The translations under genes were made by a program, and so were the position numbers. A stretch of 64,000 nt of DNA from Mycolicibacterium setense (lineage in GTDB: Bacteria; Actinomycetota; Actinomycetes; Mycobacteriales; Mycobacteriaceae): assembly GCF_000805385.1 (NCBI RefSeq), contig NZ_JTJW01000003.1, forward strand, positions 186,001 to 250,000, read 5' to 3'. Shown here piece by piece: positions 7,855 to 17,432 of the stretch (within the stretch, counting starts at the first letter, position 1; each line of letters begins with the position of its first letter). Under the pieces are notes generated by a model. It saw only the letters and a program-made list of their open reading frames with translations. It was not told the origin of the DNA and searched no databases.

Positions 7855-10416
7855 ATGTCCTCAACACAGAACGTCGTGGTCGTCGGACACGGCATGGTGG
7901 GCCACCGCTTCGTCGAAGCGTTGCGGTCGCGTGACGCCGCGGGCGCGTGGCGCGTCACCGTCCTGTCGGAGGAAGCTGATGCTGCCTATGACCGGGTCGG
8001 CCTGACCGGCTACACCGAGCACTGGGACCGCGCTCAGCTGGCCCTGCCGGGCAATGACTATGCCGGCGATGACCTGGTCGACCTGCGCCTGGGCTGCGCG
8101 GTCGCCGAGATCGACCGGGAGGCCCGCACGGTGCGCACCGGCACCGGCGAGACCTTCGACTACGACGCGTTGGTGCTGGCCACCGGGTCGTACGCCTTCG
8201 TGCCGCCGGTGCCGGGGCGCGACCTGCCGGGCGTACACGTCTACCGCACGCTGGACGACCTCGACGCGATCCGTGCCAGCGCCGAGACCGCGCTGGCCTC
8301 GAAGTCGCCCGTCGGCGTGGTGATCGGCGGTGGCCTGCTCGGCCTGGAAGCCGCCAACGCACTGCGGCAGTTCGGGCTGAAGACCCATGTCCTGGAGATG
8401 TCGCCGCACCTGATGTCGGCCCAGCTCGACGAGGCCGGCGGCACCCTGCTGAACCGGATGATGCGCGGCCTCGGGATCGAAGTGCACACCGCGGTCGGGA
8501 CCGACAGCATCCAGCCGGTGCAGCGGCACAAGCCGCTGCGGAAGTCCGAAGTCGACGACTCGATGCGGATATCGCTGAACGACGGCACCACGATCGACGC
8601 CGGCCTGGTCGTCTTCGCCGCCGGTGTGCGTCCGCGCGACGAGCTGGCCCGTACCGCCGGACTGGACATGGCGCAGCGGGGCGGGGTCCTCACCGACCTG
8701 TCATGCGCCACAAGCGATCCCAGCATCTTCGCGATCGGCGAGGTGGCCGCCATCGAGGGGCGCTGCTACGGCCTGGTGGCGCCGGGCTACACCACCGCCG
8801 AGGTGGTGGCCGACCGCCTGCTCGGCGGCGAGGCCGAGTTCCCCGGCGCCGACATGTCGACCAAGCTCAAGCTGCTCGGCGTCGACGTCGCGAGTTTCGG
8901 TGATGCCAAAGGAGTTACGCCGAACTGCCTGGAGGTCGTGGTCAACGACCCGGTCAAGCAGACCTACGCCAAGCTGGTGCTCTCCGACGACGCCAAGACG
9001 CTGCTCGGCGGCATCCTGGTCGGCGACGCGTCGGCCTACGGGGTGCTGCGGCCGATGGTCGCCAGCGAACTGCCCGGGGACCCGCTGGCCTTGATCGCGC
9101 CGGTCAGCGATGGCGACGCGCCCGCGCTCGGGGTCAGCGCGCTGCCCGACATCGCGCAGATCTGCTCGTGCAACAACGTCACCAAAGGTGATCTCAAGGA
9201 AGCGATCTGCGGCGGCTGCACCGATGTGCCGGAGCTGAAGAAGTGCACGCTGGCCGGCACCTCGTGCGGGTCCTGCGTGCCGCTGCTCAAGCAGCTGCTC
9301 GAGGCCGAGGGCGTCGAGCAGTCCAAGGCGTTGTGCGAGCACTTCAGCCAGTCGCGCGCCGAGATGTTCGAGATCATCAGCGCCACCGAGATCCGCACGT
9401 TCTCCGGCCTGATCGAGAAGTTCGGCACCGGAAAGGGTTGCGATATCTGCAAACCCACGGTTGCCTCGATACTGGCGTCCACCAGCTCGGATCACATCCT
9501 GGAAGGTGAGCAGGCCTCACTGCAGGATTCCAACGACCACTTCCTGGCCAACATCCAGAAGAACGGCAGCTACTCGGTGGTGCCCAGGGTTCCGGGTGGT
9601 GACATCACACCCGAGCAGCTGATCCTGATCGGCGAGATCGCCAGGGATTTCGATCTTTACACCAAGATCACCGGGGGCCAGCGCATCGACATGTTCGGTG
9701 CGCGGGTGGAACAGCTACCCGAGATCTGGCGCCGGCTGGTCGAGGGCGGCATGGAATCCGGTCAGGCATACGGGAAGTCGCTGCGGACCGTCAAGAGCTG
9801 CGTCGGAAGTGACTGGTGCCGTTACGGGCAACAGGATTCGGTGCAGATGGCCATCAACCTCGAGCTGCGCTACCGCGGGCTGCGTTCCCCGCACAAGCTC
9901 AAGATGGGCGTCTCGGGCTGTGCGCGCGAATGTGCCGAGGCCCGTGGCAAGGACGTCGGCGTCATCGCCACCGAGACCGGCTGGAACCTCTACGTGTGTG
10001 GCAACGGCGGCATGACACCCAAGCACGCCCAATTGCTGGCCGGTGATCTCGATGACGAGACGCTGATCCGCTACATCGACCGCTTCCTGATGTTCTACAT
10101 CCGAACCGCCGATCGCCTGCAGCGCACTGCTCCGTGGCTTGAAGCTCTTGATGGCGGTATGGAACACCTGCGCGAGGTGGTGTGCAACGACTCGCTCGGC
10201 CTGGCCGAGGAGTTCGAGGCGGCGGTCGCCCGGCACGTCGACGGCTACGCCTGCGAATGGAAGGGGGTGCTGGACGATCCGGAGAAGTTGTCGCGATTCG
10301 TCTCGTTCGTCAATGCACCCGACGTCGACGACCCCACCATCGCGTTCACCGAACGTTCGGGCCGGAAGGTGCCGACGAGCTTGGGTATGCCCTCGATCAT
10401 CCAGGAGGCGAAATGA
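7855..10416 (+). CDS. nirB: Assimilatory nitrite reductase [NAD(P)H], large subunit
   Basis: An 853-residue cytoplasmic enzyme reducing nitrite to ammonium. Domains in order: FAD/NAD(P)H oxidoreductase (about 1-420; VVVVGHGMVGHRFVEAL, GVVIGGGLLGLEAANAL, FAIGEVAAI), BFD-like 2Fe-2S domain (ICSCNNVTKGDL, TSCGSCVPLL), a second Cys motif (KGCDICKPT), and ferredoxin-like plus sirohaem/4Fe-4S domains. The cluster ligands are visible in SCVGSDWC and GVSGCARECAEA. Length matches Rv0252. It overlaps nirD by ATGA, and sirB for its sirohaem lies nearby on the other strand. GlnR/NnaR-type nitrogen control is known in M. smegmatis. I could not place a convincing GlnR box. Confidence 0.96.
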   Translation: MSSTQNVVVVGHGMVGHRFVEALRSRDAAGAWRVTVLSEEADAAYDRVGLTGYTEHWDRAQLALPGNDYAGDDLVDLRLGCAVAEIDREARTVRTGTGETFDYDALVLATGSYAFVPPVPGRDLPGVHVYRTLDDLDAIRASAETALASKSPVGVVIGGGLLGLEAANALRQFGLKTHVLEMSPHLMSAQLDEAGGTLLNRMMRGLGIEVHTAVGTDSIQPVQRHKPLRKSEVDDSMRISLNDGTTIDAGLVVFAAGVRPRDELARTAGLDMAQRGGVLTDLSCATSDPSIFAIGEVAAIEGRCYGLVAPGYTTAEVVADRLLGGEAEFPGADMSTKLKLLGVDVASFGDAKGVTPNCLEVVVNDPVKQTYAKLVLSDDAKTLLGGILVGDASAYGVLRPMVASELPGDPLALIAPVSDGDAPALGVSALPDIAQICSCNNVTKGDLKEAICGGCTDVPELKKCTLAGTSCGSCVPLLKQLLEAEGVEQSKALCEHFSQSRAEMFEIISATEIRTFSGLIEKFGTGKGCDICKPTVASILASTSSDHILEGEQASLQDSNDHFLANIQKNGSYSVVPRVPGGDITPEQLILIGEIARDFDLYTKITGGQRIDMFGARVEQLPEIWRRLVEGGMESGQAYGKSLRTVKSCVGSDWCRYGQQDSVQMAINLELRYRGLRSPHKLKMGVSGCARECAEARGKDVGVIATETGWNLYVCGNGGMTPKHAQLLAGDLDDETLIRYIDRFLMFYIRTADRLQRTAPWLEALDGGMEHLREVVCNDSLGLAEEFEAAVARHVDGYACEWKGVLDDPEKLSRFVSFVNAPDVDDPTIAFTERSGRKVPTSLGMPSIIQEAK

Positions 10417-10784
10417 CAGTGCTCGACGATCGCAAAGACGTTTGTGCTCCGACTCTTTCAGAGTGGACAACGGCCTGCCGATACGACTTCCTGATGCCCT
10501 GCCGTGGCGTCGCGGTGCTACTGCCCGACGGTTCGCAGGCGGCGCTGTTCCGCCTCGATGACGGCTCGTTGCACGCGGTCGGCAACATCGACCCGTTCTC
10601 CGGCGCCGCGGTGCTCTCCCGCGGAATCGTGGGAGACCGTGGTGGGCGGGCGACCGTGCAGTCACCGATCAAGAAGCAGGCATTCGCACTCGACGACGGC
10701 AGTTGCCTCGACGAGCCCGCGGTGTCGATACCGGTCTACCGCACCCGCGTCACACCGGGCGGGTTCGTTCAGCTCGCAGCCTGA
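10413..10784 (+). CDS. nirD: Assimilatory nitrite reductase, small subunit
   Basis: A 123-residue Rieske-fold subunit of the NirBD nitrite reductase. The fold is recognisable (CRGVAVLLPDGSQAALFRLDDGSLHAVGN, then SPIKKQAFALDDGSCLDEP), but the CxH...CxxH ligands of true Rieske clusters are absent, as usual for NirD. AGGAGG at 10403-10408 precedes the ATG, which overlaps the nirB stop (ATGA), so it is translationally coupled. Its last 16 bases overlap the convergent winged-helix gene. Confidence 0.93.
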   Translation: MTVLDDRKDVCAPTLSEWTTACRYDFLMPCRGVAVLLPDGSQAALFRLDDGSLHAVGNIDPFSGAAVLSRGIVGDRGGRATVQSPIKKQAFALDDGSCLDEPAVSIPVYRTRVTPGGFVQLAA

Positions 10785-11020
10785 TCGGCGGCCCGGCTCC
10801 AGCGGGCGTCGCGCCCCTGCAGCGTGCGGCGCTCGACGTGGCCGCGCCGTTCCAGCACCGTCAGGTTGCGGTACACGGACTCGATCACGACCGGTGAACG
10901 GAAGTGCTCGTGCAGGTCGTCACGTAGCTGGGCAGTGGTCATCGGCCGTGACGTGCGTTCCAGAGCGTTGAGCAGGTGCTGACGCAGACGTTCGGCCGAG
11001 ACCCGGTCACCGGGTCGCAC
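10769..11020 (-). CDS. Small winged-helix DNA-binding protein
   Basis: An 83-residue protein made almost wholly of a winged helix-turn-helix. TTAQLRDDLHEHF is followed by the recognition-like helix ESVYRNLTVLERRGHVERR, similar in pattern to the N-terminal domain of Fur-family and other small regulators. No metal-binding Fur C-terminal domain is present. The GTG start at 11020 has no clear ribosome-binding site. It converges on nirD with a 16-bp overlap. Its role is unknown; control of the nitrite genes is possible from position alone. Confidence 0.65.
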   Translation of the reverse strand: MRPGDRVSAERLRQHLLNALERTSRPMTTAQLRDDLHEHFRSPVVIESVYRNLTVLERRGHVERRTLQGRDARWSRAADQAAS

Positions 11021-11350
11021 TGCCGTGCGCGTCGTTTCGTCGGGCTGCGCCCGCCGCTGTTGTCACCTGCACCTTTGTCCTCTGCTCCTGCCACATCGCC
11101 TGTCGATCGCGATAACGATAGCTGAGTTCCCGGCCCGAATCTGACACCGCGATCCGTCGGCAAACAGCTGGCGGCTGGTTACCCAGGCAACTACCTGCAC
11201 AGAGGCGGTTTCGGTTCGGAATTTGCCAGAATCGCACGGCCGCGAGATGTTCCAAAGCTGTGGTACACATCGCTCTGGCTAACTAGAATAGTTCGCTGGG
11301 TGTGTTTAAACTCCCTCTCAAGGAAGCGTCGTCAGAGGGGCTGACAAGGG
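11021..11350. other. Intergenic region with candidate promoters
   Basis: No gene is supported here. At 11281-11293 AACTA-GAA-TAGTT is a short inverted repeat containing TAGAAT (11284-11289), a candidate -10 box for the gene at 11351. At 11109-11122 CGATAACGATAG resembles the A+T-rich repeat at 6330-6340 and could belong to the promoter of the winged-helix gene. Confidence 0.4.
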
Positions 11351-11962
11351 ATGTTTGGGCGTTCGGTGTTGAATTTGGTGGGGGCGGCAGCGGTGCTGGG
11401 CGCACTCGGGGCAACGCTTGTGCCCCTGGCCTTGACTGCCGTGGATCGCACCGGCCAGCCCATCCCGTGCGGTAACGGAGCGCGTCCGGATTACTCGGTG
11501 GCCGCCCAACAGGACCGGCTCAACCTGGATCAGCACACGCTCGCCGGACCGGGATTCATGGCCAGCGATTACGTCGAGCAATGTTCGGCGATAGTCGCCA
11601 CGCGACGCGCGGCGGTCTTCTCGGTGGCGGGCGCCGGCGGCGTACTCGTCCTCGCCGGATGCGCCGGGCCGGTCATCGTCCGGTCGATCCAGCTACGCCG
11701 CGGCAGGCAGACTCAGTACGCCGGCGCGCCGGAACCGGTTCGCAATCAGCCGAACCATGCCGGCGTGGGTGCCGAGTGGTTCGCTCACGAGGTCGGCACC
11801 GGATTCACGCAACCGGTCCTGGAAAAGCCCGTCGGCCAGCAGATAGGACGCCACAGCTATGCGGCGATGGCTGCGGCCGCGCTGCGCGGCGACGGCTTCG
11901 GCAACACTCGGCGCTCCGGTGGCGGCGAAGGCCAGTTCTACGCGGTCGCCGGTCACCGCTGA
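11351..11962 (+). CDS. Small membrane protein; 3' part runs antisense into sirB
   Basis: Residues 1-115 look like a genuine membrane protein. There is a first hydrophobic segment (VLNLVGAAAVLGALGATLVPLAL), an extracytoplasmic loop with two Cys (PIPCGNG, VEQCSAI), a second segment (VFSVAGAGGVLVLAGCAGPVIV), then a basic tail. From 11693 to the stop at 11962 the frame is the antisense of sirB, and its composition there reads as a high-GC antisense shadow. Either the gene has lost its original stop and gained about 90 residues, or these residues are real but unconserved. It is not recognised as a known family. The ATG is close to an AAGGG; GAGGGG lies 11 nt upstream. Confidence 0.5.
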   Translation: MFGRSVLNLVGAAAVLGALGATLVPLALTAVDRTGQPIPCGNGARPDYSVAAQQDRLNLDQHTLAGPGFMASDYVEQCSAIVATRRAAVFSVAGAGGVLVLAGCAGPVIVRSIQLRRGRQTQYAGAPEPVRNQPNHAGVGAEWFAHEVGTGFTQPVLEKPVGQQIGRHSYAAMAAAALRGDGFGNTRRSGGGEGQFYAVAGHR

Positions 11963-12388
11963 CAGCAGTGCGGCCGTGCGCCGGAGATCTGATTGCGCGC
12001 TTCTGTCGGAAGTGCCGGCCGCCGCGAGAATCACTGAATCGCCTGGCCGCCAACCCGATTCCACGAGTCGGTCGGCGAGAACCCGGACCGTGCCCGGGCA
12101 GGGGCCGAGCGGCTGGGTGACGGAGACGGCCGGGTGCTCACTGGCCGCCACGTGGGCGGGCACATCGACCCGGACGTGGTAGCCGGCGGCCAGGAACGCG
12201 GGTACGACCACCGCAGGGCAGTCGGTCGGTAGCGATGCGAGAACCTCGCTCGGGGTCGGGCCAACCACGTCCACAAAGGAGACGTGCACGGGCCGGCCCA
12301 GCATGTCGGACACCCGTGCGGCGAGATCGCCGATCATCGCGACACCGCCGGGTTTGCGGGTTCCATGAGCGACCAGGACCAGGCTCAT
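11693..12388 (-). CDS. sirB: Sirohydrochlorin ferrochelatase (CbiX/SirB-like)
   Basis: A 231-residue chelatase inserting Fe2+ into sirohydrochlorin, the last step of sirohaem synthesis for NirB. The N-terminal LVAHGTRKPGG carries the metal-binding His. A second half-domain repeats the fold (SVILAAAGTSDRSAQSDL, VASYLLADGLFQDRL), giving the two-domain SirB architecture. It is homologous to Rv0259c. The ATG overlaps the stop of the upstream regulator gene (ATGA), so the two are co-translated. The 3' end overlaps a convergent open frame by 270 bp. Confidence 0.9.
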   Translation of the reverse strand: MSLVLVAHGTRKPGGVAMIGDLAARVSDMLGRPVHVSFVDVVGPTPSEVLASLPTDCPAVVVPAFLAAGYHVRVDVPAHVAASEHPAVSVTQPLGPCPGTVRVLADRLVESGWRPGDSVILAAAGTSDRSAQSDLRRTAALLSAVTGDRVELAFAATGAPSVAEAVAAQRGRSHRRIAVASYLLADGLFQDRLRESGADLVSEPLGTHAGMVRLIANRFRRAGVLSLPAAA

Positions 12389-13536
12389 CGCACTCGGGCC
12401 ATTTCGGCTTCGTCGACGGCCAGCCGGTACCCGCGCTTGACGACCGTTGACACGATGTTCTTGTCTCCCAGTGCAGTACGAAGCCTCAGGACCGCGGTCT
12501 CCACGGCGTGGGTGTCGGTACCGGAGCCCGGCAATGCGCTGAGCAGGTCGAACCGGGACACCACGGCACCCGGCCGGTGGGCCAGTGCGCGGATGGTCGC
12601 CATGCCGGCCGGGGACAGCGACTTGACCGTGCCGTCGACCAGGACGCAGGTGCCCCGGATCTCGAGCGTGTGCCCGGCGACCCGGACGGTCCGCGCCTGC
12701 AGTAGTGGCAGCTCGTCGGTGATGTGACGGGCCAAGGCGCCCAGGCGCATCCGTTCCGGCGCGGAGGTGGGCACCCCGAGCCGCACCAGGGGCCGTGCGG
12801 TGACGGGGCCGACGCACATGGCGTGGACATCGGTGCGCAGCGCGTCCAGCACCCGATCGGCGATGTTCATCTCGGTGGCCCGCATCAGGACCGAGGCGAC
12901 CGCCATGGCTGACGTGAAACTGACTGCGTCGAAACGTCGTTCGGCGATTCCGGTGACCATCTGATCGAACTCGCCGTCCCGTGGTGCCGGATGCCAGCGG
13001 TAGACCCGGATCGGCACCACCTCGGCGCCGGCGGCCCGCAGTTCATCGAGAAACTCCGGGAAGGGGTCCCAGTCGTCGGTGGCTCCGTGCAGCTGCACTG
13101 CGATGCGTTGCCCCGCGATGTCCTTCTCGACGAGGTAGCGGAGCACCTCCCGGGAGGATTCGGATTCCGGCGACCACTCCTCGGGCAGGCCCGCGGCTCG
13201 CAACGCTCCCGTGGCTTTCGGGCCACGGGAGACGATGCGGGCCTTGCTCAGGGCGTCGCCCAGCTCGGAGGCCAGGCCCCAACCGTCTGCTGCGGCGAAC
13301 CAGCCGCGGAAACCGATCCCCGTGGTCGCCACCACGATGTCCGGTGGCACGTCGATCAGCGACGCGGTGTGCCCGCGCAGCTCCTCGTCGTCGGGCAGCG
13401 GAACCATCGTGATGGCGGCCGCACTGGTCACCGTCGCGCCACGCCTGGTCAGCAGCGCGCTCAATTCGTCGGCACGTCGTGCGGAGGTCACCGCCACACG
13501 AAATCCGGTGAGCGGTGCCCAGTCGGGCTCGTTCAT
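12385..13536 (-). CDS. nnaR: HemD-like regulator with C-terminal OmpR-type winged helix (NnaR type)
   Basis: A 383-residue two-domain protein. Residues about 10-260 form a uroporphyrinogen-III synthase fold (GFRVAVTSARRADELSALL, DAVSFTSAMAVASVL, MCVGPVTARPL). About 285-380 form an OmpR/PhoB-type winged helix (LSPAGMATIRALAHRPGAVVSRFDLL, VETAVLRLRTALGDKNIVSTVVKRGYRL). This architecture is that of NnaR, which with GlnR activates nitrate/nitrite assimilation genes in M. smegmatis and Streptomyces. Rv0260c is the M. tuberculosis equivalent. It lies 34 bp after narK and overlaps sirB by 4 bp, so narK-nnaR-sirB form one leftward unit facing nirBD. The symbol rests on architecture and context. Confidence 0.85.
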   Translation of the reverse strand: MNEPDWAPLTGFRVAVTSARRADELSALLTRRGATVTSAAAITMVPLPDDEELRGHTASLIDVPPDIVVATTGIGFRGWFAAADGWGLASELGDALSKARIVSRGPKATGALRAAGLPEEWSPESESSREVLRYLVEKDIAGQRIAVQLHGATDDWDPFPEFLDELRAAGAEVVPIRVYRWHPAPRDGEFDQMVTGIAERRFDAVSFTSAMAVASVLMRATEMNIADRVLDALRTDVHAMCVGPVTARPLVRLGVPTSAPERMRLGALARHITDELPLLQARTVRVAGHTLEIRGTCVLVDGTVKSLSPAGMATIRALAHRPGAVVSRFDLLSALPGSGTDTHAVETAVLRLRTALGDKNIVSTVVKRGYRLAVDEAEMARVR

Positions 13537-13570
13537 GGTTCCAGTGAAGGGATCGTGTGTTTCCAAGTGA

Positions 13571-14986
13571 TTACCCGGCCATTGCCGAGGCGTGTCGGTC
13601 TGCCTGGGTCGGTGTGGCGCCCGTCGCAGCCGGCCGTCGGACGTAGCAGATCCAGGTGCATACCGAGGCCACGACATAGAAGGCCAGGAAGATCCAGAAC
13701 GCCGCGGTGGCCGATCCGCTGGACAGGTAGGACTGGCGGAGCGCCAGGTTGATGCCCACCCCGCCCAGGGCGCCGATGGCGCCGGCGAATCCGATCAGCG
13801 AGCCCGACATCGACAGTGACCAACGCTGCCGCTCCTCCTCGCTGACCTGCAGGGAGTGGCTGCGGGCCTCGAAGATCGACGGGATCATCTTGTACACCGA
13901 GCCGTTGCCCAGGCCGCTGAGCAGGAACAGGGCGACGAATCCGATGACGTAGCCGATCATCATCAGGCCGTTGGCCGCGCCGGTGGTGTGGTCGTCGAAC
14001 ATGCTGATTCCGACCAGCAGGCCGGCCGCCAGGATCATGCCGCCGAAGACCGCCAGGGTCACCCGGCCGCCGCCGATCCGGTCGGCCAGCTTGCCGCCGT
14101 ACACCCGCGACAGCGAGCCGAGCAGCGGCCCGATGAAAGCGATCTGCGCGGCGTGCAGCGAGGCTTGCGCAGCGGTCTGGCCGCCGGCGGCGAAGTTGAT
14201 CTGCAGCACCTGGCCGAACGCGAACGCGAATCCGATGAACGATCCGAAGGTGCCGATGTAGAGCAGCGAGATCACCCAGGTATCACGTTCTGCCAGAATG
14301 GCTTTCATGGCGCCGAGGTCGATCTTGTGTTGCTCGAGGTTGTCCATGTTGAACGCGGCGCCGATTCCGGCCACCGCCAGCGCCACCAGGTAGACGGCGC
14401 ACACCCAGTACGGGGCGCGGTTGCCCGCGGTCGCGATCACCAGCAGGCCGACCAACTGGATCATCGGCACACCGATGTTGCCGCCGCCCGCATTGAGCCC
14501 GAGGGCCCAGCCCTTGAGCCGTTGTGGGTAGAAGGCGTTGATGTTGGTCATCGATGAGGCGAAGTTGCCGCCGCCGAAACCGGCCAGCGCCGCGCACAGC
14601 AGGTAGGGCCACAGTGGCAGGCCGGGGTTGGCCAGCAGCACCATCGTCCCGACCGTGGGAATCAGTAGGACGAAGGCCGAGAACACCGTCCAGTTGCGGC
14701 CGCCGAATGTGGCGGTGGCCAGCGTGTAGGGGATCCGCAGGCATCCACCCACGAGGGTGGCGGTGGCACCGAGCAGGAACTTGTCCCCGGCCGAGAAGCC
14801 GTAGACGGCCTCGGGCATGAACAGCACCATGACCGACCAGATGGACCAGATGGAAAAGCCGACGTGTTCGGCGAACACCGACCAGATCAGGTTGCGCCGC
14901 GCGATGTACTTGTTTCCGGCTTCCCAGGCCAACGTGTCCTCGGGATCCCAGTTGGTGATGCGATTCGACTTCAGCAATGTGGGCAT
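13571..14986 (-). CDS. narK3: Nitrate/nitrite transporter, MFS family
   Basis: A 471-residue major facilitator protein with about 12 helices. It carries nitrate/nitrite porter signatures: GGGNFASSMTNINAFYPQRLKGWALGLNAGGGN near residues 150-185, and GSLIGFAGAIGALGGVGINLAL in the second half. These Gly-rich motifs line the anion path of the NNP family. In this locus it most likely imports nitrate or nitrite for NirBD. Synteny matches Rv0261c (narK3). The ATG is placed by a TACTTT -10 box 6 nt upstream. Confidence 0.92.
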   Translation of the reverse strand: MPTLLKSNRITNWDPEDTLAWEAGNKYIARRNLIWSVFAEHVGFSIWSIWSVMVLFMPEAVYGFSAGDKFLLGATATLVGGCLRIPYTLATATFGGRNWTVFSAFVLLIPTVGTMVLLANPGLPLWPYLLCAALAGFGGGNFASSMTNINAFYPQRLKGWALGLNAGGGNIGVPMIQLVGLLVIATAGNRAPYWVCAVYLVALAVAGIGAAFNMDNLEQHKIDLGAMKAILAERDTWVISLLYIGTFGSFIGFAFAFGQVLQINFAAGGQTAAQASLHAAQIAFIGPLLGSLSRVYGGKLADRIGGGRVTLAVFGGMILAAGLLVGISMFDDHTTGAANGLMMIGYVIGFVALFLLSGLGNGSVYKMIPSIFEARSHSLQVSEEERQRWSLSMSGSLIGFAGAIGALGGVGINLALRQSYLSSGSATAAFWIFLAFYVVASVCTWICYVRRPAATGATPTQADRHASAMAG

Positions 14987-14992
14987 GGCGCA

Positions 14993-14998
14993 AAAGTA
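14993..14998 (-). promoter_or_regulatory. -10 box of narK, leaderless start
   Basis: TACTTT on the minus strand followed by TGCGCC and the ATG at 14986. No ribosome-binding site. Confidence 0.55.
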
Positions 14999-15096
14999 GG
15001 AAGCGTTTATTGCGGAGGTGCTCCCCGCCGTGACCCGGCCGTGAAATTCCGCTCACCAGCTCACATACACCGGTGTGAGCAGGTGATTTCTGGTGG

Positions 15097-15696
<600 letters not shown>

Positions 15697-15736
15697 CTAC
15701 CAGCGCCGCGCGCCGGTGTCTTTACCTTTCTCGCGG

Positions 15737-16669
15737 CTAGCCCTCGAACGGGCGGCGGGGGTGCGCCCAGTGCAGGCGCACGGTCTGCCCGGGCCGCGCC
15801 TGGCCGAGCTTGTCGATGTCCTCGTCGGTCACGACGCCGATCACCGGGTAGCCCCCGGTGACAGGGTGGTCGGGGCCGAGGATCACTGGAAAACCGTTGG
15901 GCGGTATCTGAATTGCCCCTCGAGTCGCACCTTCGCTGGGCAGTTGCCGGTCCGGCCGGCGGTATTCCAGGGGCATGCCGACCAGGCGCATCCCGACCCG
16001 ATCGCTGTGGGTGGTCACCAGCCAGTTGGTGCGGATCAGCACGTCGGGGTCGACGAACCAATCGTCGCGCGGGCCGGGAACGACGTTGAGTTCCAGCACG
16101 TCGTCGCTGATCGAGGCGACCGGGGCCTGGTCCGTTTCGGGCAGGTCGGCGGTGTGTTCACCGACCGGCAGGATGTCGCCGGGGCGCAGCGGCGCCGGGC
16201 CGATCGCCGACATCACGTCGTAGCTCCGCGAGCCCAGTACCGGCTCGACGGCGATGCCGCCGCGCACCGCCAGATAGCTGCGCAGTCCCGAGTGCGGCGC
16301 ACCCAGTGAGATCACTTCGCCGTCGTGCACGTGGTGGATGCTGTTGGTGCCGAACGGGATTCCATTGACTGCCGGGTCGGTGTCGGCGCCGGTGACCGCG
16401 ATGGAGACGTCACCGCCGACCACCCGGGCCGAGAATCCGCCGAACATCACCTCGATGGTGGCGTGCTCACCGGGGTTGGCCACCAGCCGGTTGGCCAGCG
16501 TGTGCGCCCGACGGTCGGCGGCGCCCGAGCGGGTGACACCCAGATGGGCCATGCCCGGGCGGCCGAGGTCCTCGACAAGGGCCAGCGGTCCGGTGCGCAG
16601 AACCTCCAATTTCGGCAGGCGTGAGCGCAGTGACCCGGGGTTCGATGTCGTTGTCATGGTTGTTGTCAT
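15737..16669 (-). CDS. pxpC: 5-oxoprolinase subunit C / KipA-type carboxyltransferase-like protein
   Basis: A 310-residue AHS2/KipA-family protein. In the PxpABC complex it couples ATP hydrolysis to cleavage of 5-oxoproline (pyroglutamate) to glutamate. Diagnostic segments are [26 protein letters not shown] near residue 26 and [40 protein letters not shown] and [16 protein letters not shown] follow. The start ATG at 16669 has GAGGAGAA upstream; a second ATG four codons later is alternative. It lies 17 bp after pxpB. The gene matches Rv0263c. Confidence 0.9.
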   Translation of the reverse strand: MTTTMTTTSNPGSLRSRLPKLEVLRTGPLALVEDLGRPGMAHLGVTRSGAADRRAHTLANRLVANPGEHATIEVMFGGFSARVVGGDVSIAVTGADTDPAVNGIPFGTNSIHHVHDGEVISLGAPHSGLRSYLAVRGGIAVEPVLGSRSYDVMSAIGPAPLRPGDILPVGEHTADLPETDQAPVASISDDVLELNVVPGPRDDWFVDPDVLIRTNWLVTTHSDRVGMRLVGMPLEYRRPDRQLPSEGATRGAIQIPPNGFPVILGPDHPVTGGYPVIGVVTDEDIDKLGQARPGQTVRLHWAHPRRPFEG

Positions 16670-16686
16670 GATGTTCTCCTCGCCGG

Positions 16687-17358
16687 CTAGTCGATGGACC
16701 GGAACTGCACCCATGTGCCCGGGGTGAGCAGCGCGGGCTGATCGCGATGTACGTCGAAAAGCACCGCGTCGGTGCGCCCGATCAGCTGCCAGCCGCCGGG
16801 TGACTGCCGCGGGTAGATGCCGCTGAATTCCCCGGCCAGCGCCACCGCTCCGGGCGGGACACTGGTGCGGGGCTCGGCACGGCGCGGCACCTGCAAGCGC
16901 TCGTCGCCGCCGATGAGGTAGGCGAACCCGGGCGCGAAACCCATGAAGCCGACCTGCCACGGGGTGCCGGTATGCGCCGCGACCACCTGCTCCGGGGTCA
17001 GCCCGGTCAGGGTCGCGACCTCGTTCAGGTCGGCACCGTCGTAGACCACGTCGATGGTCACGTCGGCCTGGCCGACGGGGCGGACCGGCGCCGATCCGGG
17101 TTGCAACCGCAACCTGCCCAGACGTTGCCGGGTGGGTGCCTGATAGCGGGGGTCGGCAAGCTTGATCAAGATCGTGCGTGACGCAGGCACGATGTCGACC
17201 ACACCGAGTAGTTGGGCCGCCGTGAGGGTGGCGGTCCACGCCAAAACATCGGCAGTGCTGTCGAACTCGAGCAGCAGAGCCTGATCGCCGTAGTCGCGGG
17301 CGGTGCCTGGGTTCAAGCTGGGCCCCGCCGCGTCCATCACCTCTGATGTCACACTCAT
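16687..17358 (-). CDS. pxpB: 5-oxoprolinase subunit B / KipI-type protein
   Basis: A 223-residue AHS1/KipI-family protein, partner of PxpC. The cyclophilin-like C-terminal domain is clear ([41 protein letters not shown] begins near residue 135), with [13 protein letters not shown] after it. It matches Rv0264c. The LamB/YcsF subunit PxpA, usually encoded beside these two, is not in the window. The ATG at 17358 lies 6 nt after a TAGCTT -10 box overlapped by an inverted repeat, so the operon probably has a leaderless, repressed promoter. Confidence 0.9.
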   Translation of the reverse strand: MSVTSEVMDAAGPSLNPGTARDYGDQALLLEFDSTADVLAWTATLTAAQLLGVVDIVPASRTILIKLADPRYQAPTRQRLGRLRLQPGSAPVRPVGQADVTIDVVYDGADLNEVATLTGLTPEQVVAAHTGTPWQVGFMGFAPGFAYLIGGDERLQVPRRAEPRTSVPPGAVALAGEFSGIYPRQSPGGWQLIGRTDAVLFDVHRDQPALLTPGTWVQFRSID

Positions 17359-17364
17359 GACCTG

Positions 17365-17383
17365 AAGCTACCCGTCGGTAGCT
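17365..17383 (-). promoter_or_regulatory. Promoter and operator-like repeat of pxpBC
   Basis: AGCTACC-CGTC-GGTAGCT (17366-17383) is a 7-bp inverted repeat covering the minus-strand -10 box TAGCTT (17370-17365). The ATG follows 6 nt later. A repressor dimer bound here would block the promoter. Confidence 0.55.
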
Positions 17384-17432
17384 AAGAATGCTGCAGCTCT
17401 ATGAACCTTGCCAGAGGTGCCTTACCGAAGCC

